Source of the DNA: Clostridia bacterium
GTDB lineage: Bacteria; Bacillota_A; Clostridia; Christensenellales; Borkfalkiaceae
Reading direction: 5' to 3'
Length of the DNA: 7,754 nt
Assembly (NCBI GenBank): GCA_017621955.1
Contig: JAGASB010000029.1
Coordinates: 1-7,754, forward strand
In this document: positions 1-5,973 of the stretch, piece after piece
Layout of the letters: every line of letters starts with the position of its first letter
Numbering within the stretch: position 1 is the first letter of the stretch
Made by a program: the position numbers and the translations under genes
The notes under the pieces: model-generated
Seen by the model: only the letters and a program-made list of their open reading frames with translations
What the model was told of the DNA's origin: nothing
The model's database searches: none

Positions 1-728
1 AAAAAGAACTATTAGCTGTTTCAGAAGAAAAAGAAAAAATAATAAAACAGCGTGAAAAAATTTATATAAACGCAAAACAAGAAACAAAAAGAATTGTTGC
101 CGATAAACTTTCCGAAGCAGAAGAAATCATAGACGAGCTTAAACGTATTCTTAAAACGGCAGGACTTGAAAGTAGGGAAGTATTTAGGGCAAGCGAACTT
201 AAAAATAGATTAAAAAATAGCAAATATCTTGATGCGGATATCGACAATAGTCCTATTGAACTTAAAAAAGTAAAGGATAACGAATTGATTGTTGGAAACA
301 AGGTGTTTGTTAAGTCAATTTCTGCTTATGCAAAGGTTGTTTCTGTCAGACATAATAAGAAAGAGGCAGAAGTTCTAATAGGTGATATTAAAACAGTAGT
401 TAAATTTTCTGACTTATACAATTCTGAAAAGGATGCCGCAAAAGTTGATAACGTTAAAATTTATAAGAACACCAAAGGGGACTTACCTAAAATTGAAATA
501 AACGTTGTTGGCAAAACCTCACTTGAAGCGCTTATGGAAGTTCAAAATTTTATTGACCAAGCTATTATGCACGGCCTTGAAGAAGTTAAGGTTATTCACG
601 GTGTTGGCGAAGGAATCTTATTAAAAACTATTCGTGAATATTTAAAAACAGATAAAAACGTGCTTGAATTTAGGCGTGGCAAATATGGTGAGGGTGAAAA
701 CGGCGTTACTATTATTAAGTTAAAATAA
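1..728 (+). CDS. mutS2: MutS2 (RqcU-like) ATPase, C-terminal part: coiled coil, KOW-like and Smr domains; 5' end outside window
   Basis: This is the last 241 codons of MutS2; the first whole codon starts at base 3 and the start lies upstream of the window. MutS2 is a MutS paralogue without mismatch-recognition domains. It has been linked to suppression of recombination and, in Bacillus, to rescue of collided ribosomes. Visible residues 1-55 are highly charged (Lys/Glu-rich) and fit the end of the long coiled coil. Residues about 95-140 form the small KOW-like domain (VGNKVFVKS...VGD-like turn...FSDLY). Residues about 162-241 are the Smr domain, with IHGVGEG matching the usual HGKG motif and GEGENGVT near the end. 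The usual LDLRG motif at the start of Smr reads EINVVG, so its Asp and Arg are replaced by Asn and Val. The ATPase domain is not in view. The gene ends in TAA, 49 bases before the next start. The identification is firm from the domain order. Confidence 0.93.
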   Translation, partial: KELLAVSEEKEKIIKQREKIYINAKQETKRIVADKLSEAEEIIDELKRILKTAGLESREVFRASELKNRLKNSKYLDADIDNSPIELKKVKDNELIVGNKVFVKSISAYAKVVSVRHNKKEAEVLIGDIKTVVKFSDLYNSEKDAAKVDNVKIYKNTKGDLPKIEINVVGKTSLEALMEVQNFIDQAIMHGLEEVKVIHGVGEGILLKTIREYLKTDKNVLEFRRGKYGEGENGVTIIKLK

Positions 729-757
729 TTGTCTTTTTTACTAATATGTGATAAAAT
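729..757 (+). promoter_or_regulatory. Candidate sigma-A-type promoter with extended -10 for the DUF6106-like/nifS/thiI unit
   Basis: A -35-like TTGTCT at 729-734 (4/6 to consensus) is followed after 17 bases by TAAAAT at 752-757 (5/6). A TG at 749-750 sits one base before the -10 hexamer, as in an extended -10. Transcription would begin near 764, just ahead of the AGGAG at 766-770, giving a leader of about 14 bases. The genes may also be read through from mutS2, because no hairpin terminator was seen after the mutS2 stop, only a T-run at 734-739. This is a sequence-pattern call only; such matches are common in AT-rich DNA. Confidence 0.4.
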
Positions 758-777
758 ATCAATATAGGAGATATATG

Positions 778-1365
778 ATGGAACTTTTTTATGAAGAGTC
801 TGCCGTGGTTAATAACGAAAAGTCGGCAAGTACAAAATACAACGTATTTAAAATAATATCAATAATTTCATACGTTTTATGCGCTTTGTGGTTTATGCTT
901 GTATTTATTGCGTTTGATTGGGGTTCGGGTAACACAATACTAAATATTGTATTCGTTCTTGTTCCACTTGCAATGTTTTTTGTTTCGGGGTTAATTTTTA
1001 GCAAGTTTAAAAACAAAATGTACGTTGACTATGATTATACATTAGTAAGTGGCTCTATAAGAGTATCAAAAGTAATCAAAAACATTAAAAGAAAATTTGT
1101 AGTTAAGTTTGACGCATCAAACATTGAAAAAATTGGAACGTATGGTAGTGGCACGTTTGAAAAGTATGATAAGATGCCCGGCACAACAAAACTTACGCTA
1201 ACGTCAAATTATACCGCTACGGACAACAAGAAATTTTATTATATAGTAGCAGTTATTAATGGTGATAGAACATTAATGATATTTGAATGTACTGAATTGT
1301 TTATAGTTAATATTCTTAAATTTAGCAATAAAACGGTTCTTGAAGAGGAGTTTTCTAAAAAATAA
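778..1365 (+). CDS. Small two-helix membrane protein of unknown function, DUF6106-like
   Basis: This is a 195-residue protein whose function I cannot assign. After a hydrophilic N-terminus opening MELFYEE, two hydrophobic segments at about residues 26-46 and 54-74 form a helical hairpin. The remaining roughly 120 residues are soluble, with alternating beta-strand character (YDYTLVSGSIRVSKVIK, KFYYIVAVING) and a charged tail. The FYEE opening, hairpin and 'YDYTLxxGxIxVxKVI' stretch resemble from memory the uncharacterised clostridial family DUF6106. ATG 778 is chosen because AGGAG at 766-770 lies 7 bases upstream; ATG 775 would leave only 4, and GTG 748 has no ribosome binding site and overlaps the candidate promoter. 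The stop overlaps the next start by one base (TAATG), so it is translationally coupled to the cysteine desulfurase. Its soluble part probably faces the cytoplasm, since the segment after helix 2 is rich in Lys. The coding call is firm; the family call is tentative. Confidence 0.8.
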   Translation: MELFYEESAVVNNEKSASTKYNVFKIISIISYVLCALWFMLVFIAFDWGSGNTILNIVFVLVPLAMFFVSGLIFSKFKNKMYVDYDYTLVSGSIRVSKVIKNIKRKFVVKFDASNIEKIGTYGSGTFEKYDKMPGTTKLTLTSNYTATDNKKFYYIVAVINGDRTLMIFECTELFIVNILKFSNKTVLEEEFSKK

Positions 1366-2486
1366 TGCTTTATTTTGATAATGCGGCAACGACTGCTCCG
1401 TCACTTATGGCGATTGAAAAGGCGCAAAAATTCAACAGTGAATTATATTTTAACCCGTCTACTTTATATTCAGGCGGGTTAAATTGTGCACGTGAAATTA
1501 AACTTGCAAAAGAAAGTGTATTAAAAAATCTTGGTGCAACTAATAATGAAGTTATATTTACTTCTTGTGGGTCTGAAAGCGACAACCTTGCAATTTTTGG
1601 TTGTGTTAAACGTGGTGTATTCGTTACGGATAAGGGGGAACATTCTGCCGTTTATAAAAGTTTTCTTGAACTAAAAAATCGTGGACAAAAGATTGAGTTT
1701 GTCGATTTAAATAGCGATGGCTCTGTTAATGAAGAAAATCTTATATCAATTGTTAAAGAGCTTAACGCTGACTTTGTTTCTATCGTCCACGTTAATAATG
1801 AAACAGGTGCTATTAACGATGTCAACAGTATAGCAAATAAACTTAAAACTATAAATAAAAAGATTATTTTTCACGTTGACGGTGTTCAGGCGTATGGTAA
1901 AATTCCATATAAACTTTCTCAAAACATTGATTTTTATGCTATAAGCGCACACAAGATAAACGGCTTAAAAGGCGTTGGTGCTTTGATTAGAAAAAAAGGC
2001 GTGAACTTATCGCCGTTAATTTTTGGTGGCGGTCAAGAAAACGGACTGCGTAGTGGAACTGAAAACGTTTTTGGTATTAAAGTATTTCAATATGCAGGTG
2101 AGGAAAAATATTCTTGCTTATTAGATAACTTTTCGCATGTTAAACAACTTAAAAACGTTTTTATTGAACAATTAAACAAAGACATATTTACAATTATTTC
2201 AAGTGAAAATTCTTCGCCGTACGTTCTTTGCGTTTCTGCAAAAGGATTAAGAGGAGAGGTTGTAATGCACGCTCTTGAATCGCAAGGTCTAATTGTTGGC
2301 AACGGTTCAGCTTGTTCATCTAAAAATAGATTTAGTAGAGTTATTGAAGCTTGTGGATATGGTCGTGACGTACTTGACGGCGTAATCAGAATTAGTTTTT
2401 GTGCCCAAAATACGCTTAATGAATGTTATCAAGCGGTTGAAATAATTAATAAAACAGTAGAACAATTAAAAGGAATTTTAAAATAA
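1365..2486 (+). CDS. nifS: Cysteine desulfurase, class I NifS/IscS type (probable ThiI sulfur donor)
   Basis: A 373-residue PLP enzyme that turns L-cysteine into alanine and an enzyme-bound persulfide. The fold-type I landmarks appear in order: YFDNAATT at residues 3-10, GSESDN at 69-74 (phosphate-binding turn), H93 in EHSAV (stacks on PLP), NNETG at 144-148, D172 and Q175 in HVDGVQ, the Schiff-base lysine K197 in SAHK, RSGTEN at 229-234, and the catalytic cysteine C317 in GSACSS. All key residues are present, and the length fits class I enzymes (370-400). The ATG overlaps the upstream stop and the TAA overlaps the thiI start, each as TAATG. GAGGAG at 1345-1350 lies 14 bases upstream, rather far, so reinitiation probably helps. 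Its position directly before thiI suggests it is the dedicated donor for tRNA 4-thiouridine, like Bacillus NifZ with ThiI, rather than a general Fe-S cluster enzyme. The enzyme call is firm; the partner is inferred from context. Confidence 0.95.
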   Translation: MLYFDNAATTAPSLMAIEKAQKFNSELYFNPSTLYSGGLNCAREIKLAKESVLKNLGATNNEVIFTSCGSESDNLAIFGCVKRGVFVTDKGEHSAVYKSFLELKNRGQKIEFVDLNSDGSVNEENLISIVKELNADFVSIVHVNNETGAINDVNSIANKLKTINKKIIFHVDGVQAYGKIPYKLSQNIDFYAISAHKINGLKGVGALIRKKGVNLSPLIFGGGQENGLRSGTENVFGIKVFQYAGEEKYSCLLDNFSHVKQLKNVFIEQLNKDIFTIISSENSSPYVLCVSAKGLRGEVVMHALESQGLIVGNGSACSSKNRFSRVIEACGYGRDVLDGVIRISFCAQNTLNECYQAVEIINKTVEQLKGILK

Positions 2487-3643
2487 TGAAAAGTGCTATT
2501 ATAATTAGATATTGCGAAATTCACCTTAAAGGCAAAAATAGAGGCTTTTTTGAAAAATTATTAAAAGAGAATATAAAACGTACGATTAAAGGAATTGATT
2601 GCACGTTTACGGCAATGCACAGTAGGTACTTAATAGAAGACTTTAATGAAAACGATTATGAATTAATTACTGAAAAACTACATAAAATCGCTGGGATACA
2701 TACATATAGCAAAGCGCTTGTTGTTGAAAACGATTTTGAAAAAATCTTTGAAGCTTCAAAAGAGTTGTGTCAAGATAAAACAGGCACTTTTAAGGTAATT
2801 ACAAATAGGGCTGATAAAACGTTTACGCCTAGTTCTATGGAAACATCAATGCTTATAGGCGGTAAATTGTTAGAAGTTTACGCTCCTAAAATATCAGTTG
2901 ATGTAAAAAATCCAGATTTTTCGATAAACATTGATATTCGTGAAGACGGCAAGACTTTTGTTTATACAGACGTTGTTCACTGTTTAAGCGGTATGCCTGT
3001 TGGCTCTGCTGGAAAAGGTTTACTATTGATTTCTGGTGGAATTGATAGTCCTGTTGCTGGATATATGACTGCAAAACGTGGAATGAAACTTGATTGCTTA
3101 CACTTCCACAGTTTCCCTTATACGGGCGAAGCTGCAAAAGAAAAGGTTATTGAACTTGCTAAAAAAGTTGGAGAATATAACGGGGGGATAAATTTATACG
3201 TTGTATCGTTTACACATATTCAGGAAGCAATACATAAACACTGTCCAGAAGAATTCATGATTACGCTTATGCGTAGATTTATGATGCGAATTGCTGAGCG
3301 CCTTGCAAAACAACAAGGTGACCAAGCAATTATTACAGGGGAAAGCCTTGGGCAAGTTGCAAGCCAAACGATTGAAAGCATAACTTCATCAAATTCAGTT
3401 GTAACCATGCCCGTCTTGCGTCCATTAATAGCGTTCGACAAACTTGATATTATTGAAATATCTAAAAAGATTGATACTTATGAAACGTCAATTTTACCGT
3501 ATGAAGATTGTTGTACGGTATTTCTACCCAAATTCCCTGCAATTAAGCCTAACTTGGAAAGGGTAAAGCGTGCTGAAAGTGAGCTTGACGTAGAAGCGTT
3601 AATTAACGAAGCGTTTGAAAAAGTAGAAAAATACGTTCTATAA
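2486..3643 (+). CDS. thiI: tRNA 4-thiouridine synthase ThiI, short form without rhodanese domain
   Basis: ThiI adenylates uridine 8 of tRNA and replaces its oxygen with sulfur (s4U8); in some bacteria it also feeds sulfur to thiazole synthesis. This 385-residue protein has a ferredoxin-like N-terminal domain (about 1-55, opening with IIIRYCEIHLKGKNRG), a THUMP RNA-binding domain (about 56-165, including FKVITNRADKTF) and a PP-loop ATPase domain from about 175. The PP-loop is SGGIDSPVAGY at 183-193, followed by the family signatures ITGESLGQVASQT at 283-295 and RPLIAFDK at 312-319. It ends shortly after DCCTVFLPK (C342, C343), so it lacks the C-terminal rhodanese domain of the E. coli type. 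Sulfur is therefore expected to come straight from the cysteine desulfurase encoded just upstream. An AAGGA at 2470-2474 precedes the ATG by 11 bases, and the start overlaps the upstream stop (TAATG). The convergent PBP gene ends 11 bases downstream. Confidence 0.96.
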   Translation: MKSAIIIRYCEIHLKGKNRGFFEKLLKENIKRTIKGIDCTFTAMHSRYLIEDFNENDYELITEKLHKIAGIHTYSKALVVENDFEKIFEASKELCQDKTGTFKVITNRADKTFTPSSMETSMLIGGKLLEVYAPKISVDVKNPDFSINIDIREDGKTFVYTDVVHCLSGMPVGSAGKGLLLISGGIDSPVAGYMTAKRGMKLDCLHFHSFPYTGEAAKEKVIELAKKVGEYNGGINLYVVSFTHIQEAIHKHCPEEFMITLMRRFMMRIAERLAKQQGDQAIITGESLGQVASQTIESITSSNSVVTMPVLRPLIAFDKLDIIEISKKIDTYETSILPYEDCCTVFLPKFPAIKPNLERVKRAESELDVEALINEAFEKVEKYVL

Positions 3644-3654
3644 TAAAATTTAGA

Positions 3655-5883
3655 TTATTCTAAATCGTTATTCCACCAATCGTCGCCGAACTGTACGTTC
3701 GGCGTTTTTATTTTATCTAAATATATTTCCTTGCCGAAATATTCCTTTTGGTCATATATATAATAGGGCACAACACTGTATTGATATATATTATTTGGCT
3801 CAATTTCTTTATCTATGAAATTATTTGTTTTTGAAAATTTAGTATCAAACACTGCTTTTTTTATACCATCAGCATCTTTATAAATACGCACATCAATAGA
3901 TTGTGTCTGACATAATAATATATTGATTTCATTGTGTTTTACTGTTATTTTTGGCATTTTAATATTTGGATAGGTAAAACGATTTGATTGTTCAATATTT
4001 GAATTGGATTTTTTCATCAACACCTTTAACTTGTATCTTTCAGGGGCAATATTATCGGCTAAAAGTATTTTGTGTTCGTCGTCATAACTTATTTTATCAA
4101 TAAATACTTCTTGGGTGTTTTCACTTAATTTTATTTGGTTGGGTTTAGGTTTATTTTTATAATATTCGCTCCAAATTTGTGCTGATATAATTGACGGAAC
4201 ACTACCACCTGTTATATTGTTATCAAGTAAATTTTCGCTTTTATTACCAAACCAAGTTCCTAAAACGTACTCTGACGTGTAAGATATTGTGTAGGCATCA
4301 GTGTTTCCATTTTTATTTCCAACAGTTCCCGTCTTTGCATAAATAGGAAAGTCGTTAAAAGAGAGTTTTTTTGCTGTTCCGTCTATAACGGTATGGCGCA
4401 TAATATCATTCATAATACTCATAGTATCTTCGCCAAAAACTTTTATGTTTTTTGTACGGTTTTGATAAATGATTTCGCCGTACTCATTTTCAATCTTATC
4501 AATAAAGCAATAGGGGGTGTAATACCCAAAATTGTTAAACACCGTATAAGCATTGACAACGTCAATTAGTGAAACACCATTTTCCGTTGCACCTAACGCT
4601 AAACATAGTGAATTATCATTATCACTTAAAGATAGGTTTAGCTTTTCTAAATAAGATTTTGCCTTTTCTATTCCCGTATAATTTAGTAATTTAACAGCAC
4701 ATACGTTCAAGCTTTTTGCAAGAGAATCTTTTACTGAAACATATCCGTAGTATTTATCGTTATAGTTCGAGGGGCAATATCCATTAAAATCGGTTTTCTC
4801 GTCAAGTAAAAGTGTAGCCGAATTAACCACGTCAAGCTCAATAGCTGGGGCGTATACTAAAAGTGGTTTTATAGTTGAACCAAACTGCCTTTTTTCATTT
4901 GCACAAGTTGAGTAATATGCGCACACGTTTCCGTGAGGCGATAACATTACTGCACTTTTATTCGCATCTATTTTATTGTCTTTAATATTATTTTCAACAA
5001 TGCTTTGTGCCTCTTTGTCGAATTTAGTATATACTTTTAAATTTCTATTTTTGTATGGTGAACTTTCAATTAACGAATTTAGTTCTTTTCTTGCATAATA
5101 AAGAAAATCATATTGTATTTGCTCAGCATTTTCAGTATAAATTTTAATAGGTGTGTTTAAAAGATTATTATAACTTGTTTCATCAATATAGCCTTGCGAA
5201 AACATTTCTTTTAATACAATATTTCTTCTTGATGTGCATTTATCATAATCAGCCAAAGGCGAATAATTTGACGGTGCTTTTATTATACCTGCAAGTGTTG
5301 CACTTTCCCCGATAGTTAAGTCTTCAACAGATTTATTAAAGTAATGTAATGCTGCGCTTGTTATTCCATAACAATTATCACCAAAATATATAGTATTTAA
5401 GTATTTTTCTAAAATTTCGTCTTTACTGAAACGTTTTTCAAGCTCTAATGCAAGTTTAATTTCTACAAGTTTTCTTTTTATAGTCTTTTCGTTTGAAAGG
5501 TGAGTATTTTTAATCAACTGCTGACTTATAGTTGACGCACCTTCCTTAAAAGAGAAACTTTTAACGTTGTTTAATAAAGCACGACCAAGACCTTTATAGT
5601 CTATACCGTTGTGATAGTAAAATCTTTTATCTTCAATCGCAATAAACGCATTTTTAGTGTGCTCTGGAATTTTTACAAATTCAGAAATAGACTTTCCGTT
5701 TATTTCTTCTGTGATTAAGTCGTTATTTTTATCATAATAGCAAACCATTCTGTCCAGATTTATAAGTTTACTTTCGTCAAGTTTAACGTTAAAAGTAACA
5801 ACGTTAAAAAATAAGACAAATCCGAGAACTACTATAAACATTGCCGATAAAATTAAAAAAACTATTTTCAACGAATTTTTCAT
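3655..5883 (-). CDS. Class A penicillin-binding protein (bifunctional transglycosylase/transpeptidase, PBP1A family)
   Basis: A 742-residue membrane-anchored enzyme that polymerises lipid II into glycan strands and cross-links their peptides outside the cell membrane. A hydrophobic anchor spans residues 7-29 after a short basic N-terminus. The GT51 domain (about 71-245) shows EDKRFYYHNGID with catalytic E84, GASTISQQL at 115-123, RKLVEIKLALELEKRFSKDEILEKYLN (137-163) and YGITSAALHYFN (172-183). The transpeptidase (about 300-575) has the SxxK nucleophile S336/K339 in GSTIKP, SLN at 391-393 and KTGT at 517-520; all catalytic motifs are intact. The usual loop before SxxK is short, and RQPGS reads RQFGS. 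Residues about 585-742 are an extension, possibly fibronectin III-like around 650-722, ending in the acidic DDWWNNDLE. The ATG at 5883 is the first possible start (in-frame stop three codons upstream), yet no Shine-Dalgarno precedes it. It converges on thiI and diverges from miaB. No terminator for this strand was seen downstream. Confidence 0.95.
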   Translation of the reverse strand: MKNSLKIVFLILSAMFIVVLGFVLFFNVVTFNVKLDESKLINLDRMVCYYDKNNDLITEEINGKSISEFVKIPEHTKNAFIAIEDKRFYYHNGIDYKGLGRALLNNVKSFSFKEGASTISQQLIKNTHLSNEKTIKRKLVEIKLALELEKRFSKDEILEKYLNTIYFGDNCYGITSAALHYFNKSVEDLTIGESATLAGIIKAPSNYSPLADYDKCTSRRNIVLKEMFSQGYIDETSYNNLLNTPIKIYTENAEQIQYDFLYYARKELNSLIESSPYKNRNLKVYTKFDKEAQSIVENNIKDNKIDANKSAVMLSPHGNVCAYYSTCANEKRQFGSTIKPLLVYAPAIELDVVNSATLLLDEKTDFNGYCPSNYNDKYYGYVSVKDSLAKSLNVCAVKLLNYTGIEKAKSYLEKLNLSLSDNDNSLCLALGATENGVSLIDVVNAYTVFNNFGYYTPYCFIDKIENEYGEIIYQNRTKNIKVFGEDTMSIMNDIMRHTVIDGTAKKLSFNDFPIYAKTGTVGNKNGNTDAYTISYTSEYVLGTWFGNKSENLLDNNITGGSVPSIISAQIWSEYYKNKPKPNQIKLSENTQEVFIDKISYDDEHKILLADNIAPERYKLKVLMKKSNSNIEQSNRFTYPNIKMPKITVKHNEINILLCQTQSIDVRIYKDADGIKKAVFDTKFSKTNNFIDKEIEPNNIYQYSVVPYYIYDQKEYFGKEIYLDKIKTPNVQFGDDWWNNDLE
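3684..3716 (+). terminator. Intrinsic terminator of the nifS-thiI unit, embedded in the PBP coding sequence
   Basis: A perfect 8-bp inverted repeat, CGCCGAAC at 3684-3691 and GTTCGGCG at 3697-3704, encloses a 5-base loop (TGTAC). It is followed at once by TTTTTATTTTAT at 3705-3716. The stem is much more G+C-rich than its surroundings. The T-tract lies only on the plus-strand side, so it should stop transcripts coming from thiI (stop at 3643) and not those of the convergent PBP gene. The same bases encode residues near the PBP C-terminus (around KTPNVQFGD), so the element lies wholly inside that reading frame. Confidence 0.85.
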
Positions 5884-5951
5884 ATGTTTTTAGTATGTAA
5901 AAGTATAGACATATTATTCAAAAGTATAATTTATAAATTGACAATTTTTAA
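5884..5951 (-). promoter_or_regulatory. Candidate promoter region of the PBP gene with tandem TATACT boxes
   Basis: Read on the minus strand, two TATACT hexamers, both good -10 matches (5/6), lie at 5928-5923 and 5907-5902, exactly 21 bases apart. The upstream one has a weak -35 partner, TTAAAA at 5951-5946, with 17-base spacing. The downstream one has no good -35. A third option pairs TTGAAT (5921-5916) with CATACT (5897-5892) at 18 bases. I cannot decide between them. The stretch just before the PBP ATG (AACATACTAAAAACAT-like) contains no Shine-Dalgarno. The region is shared with the miaB promoter on the other strand. Confidence 0.35.
5899..5928. repeat. Two direct copies of AAAAGTATA spaced 21 bp apart in the divergent promoter region
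   Basis: AAAAGTATA occurs at 5899-5907 and again at 5920-5928, a period of 21 bases or about two helical turns. A partial copy, AGTAT, lies 10 bases further left at 5892-5896, so all three share about the same face of the helix. On the minus strand these are the TATACT boxes of the PBP promoter candidate. They may be tandem -10 elements, protein binding sites, or chance in AT-rich DNA. Confidence 0.45.
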
Positions 5952-5966
5952 ATAATAAGTTATTAT
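5938..5966 (+). promoter_or_regulatory. Near-consensus sigma-A-type promoter of miaB-mutS, predicting a leaderless mRNA
   Basis: TTGACA at 5938-5943 (6/6) and TATTAT at 5961-5966 (5/6) are separated by the ideal 17 bases. The usual start point, about 7 bases past the -10, falls at about 5973-5974, where the miaB ATG begins (5974). No Shine-Dalgarno-like sequence precedes that ATG. A second hexamer, TATAAT at 5968-5973, is a perfect -10 word but would be 24 bases from the -35 and would start transcription inside the gene, so it is less likely to be used. The -35 overlaps a 12-bp palindrome (5928-5939), and the -10 lies inside a 15-bp inverted repeat (5952-5966). Confidence 0.75.
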
Positions 5967-5973
5967 ATATAAT

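Noticed and set aside
62..301. Minus-strand ORF of 79 codons opposite the mutS2 coiled coil
   Set aside because: It is the low-complexity (Leu/Ser/Phe-rich) complement of a Lys/Glu-rich coiled coil in a clear MutS2 frame, with no sign of being a gene.
729..745. Possible terminator after mutS2 (T-run at 734-739)
   Set aside because: No stem of useful length precedes the T-run, and the run overlaps the candidate promoter spacer; read-through from mutS2 is more likely.
748..777. GTG start at 748 extending the DUF6106-like protein by 10 residues
   Set aside because: It lies inside the candidate promoter and has no ribosome binding site, whereas ATG 778 has AGGAG at an ideal 7-base distance and gives the expected short hydrophilic N-terminus.
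2886..3137. Minus-strand Gln-rich ORF inside thiI
   Set aside because: It is antisense to the conserved THUMP and PP-loop coding sequence, and its composition is a by-product of that strand.
3597..3608. 12-bp palindrome CGTTAATTAACG near the end of thiI, as a possible site or minus-strand terminator stem
   Set aside because: It leaves no loop, has no T-tract directly after it on the minus strand, and is explained by conserved coding (ALINEA).
5785..5809. Direct repeat AACGTTAAAA at 15-base spacing
   Set aside because: It lies in the PBP coding sequence just after the membrane anchor and encodes a small FNV repeat; chance and local composition are sufficient explanations.
5968..5973. Perfect TATAAT directly before the miaB ATG, as the main -10
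   Set aside because: It is 24 bases from the TTGACA, and transcription would begin inside the conserved miaB coding sequence; TATTAT at 5961 has ideal spacing.
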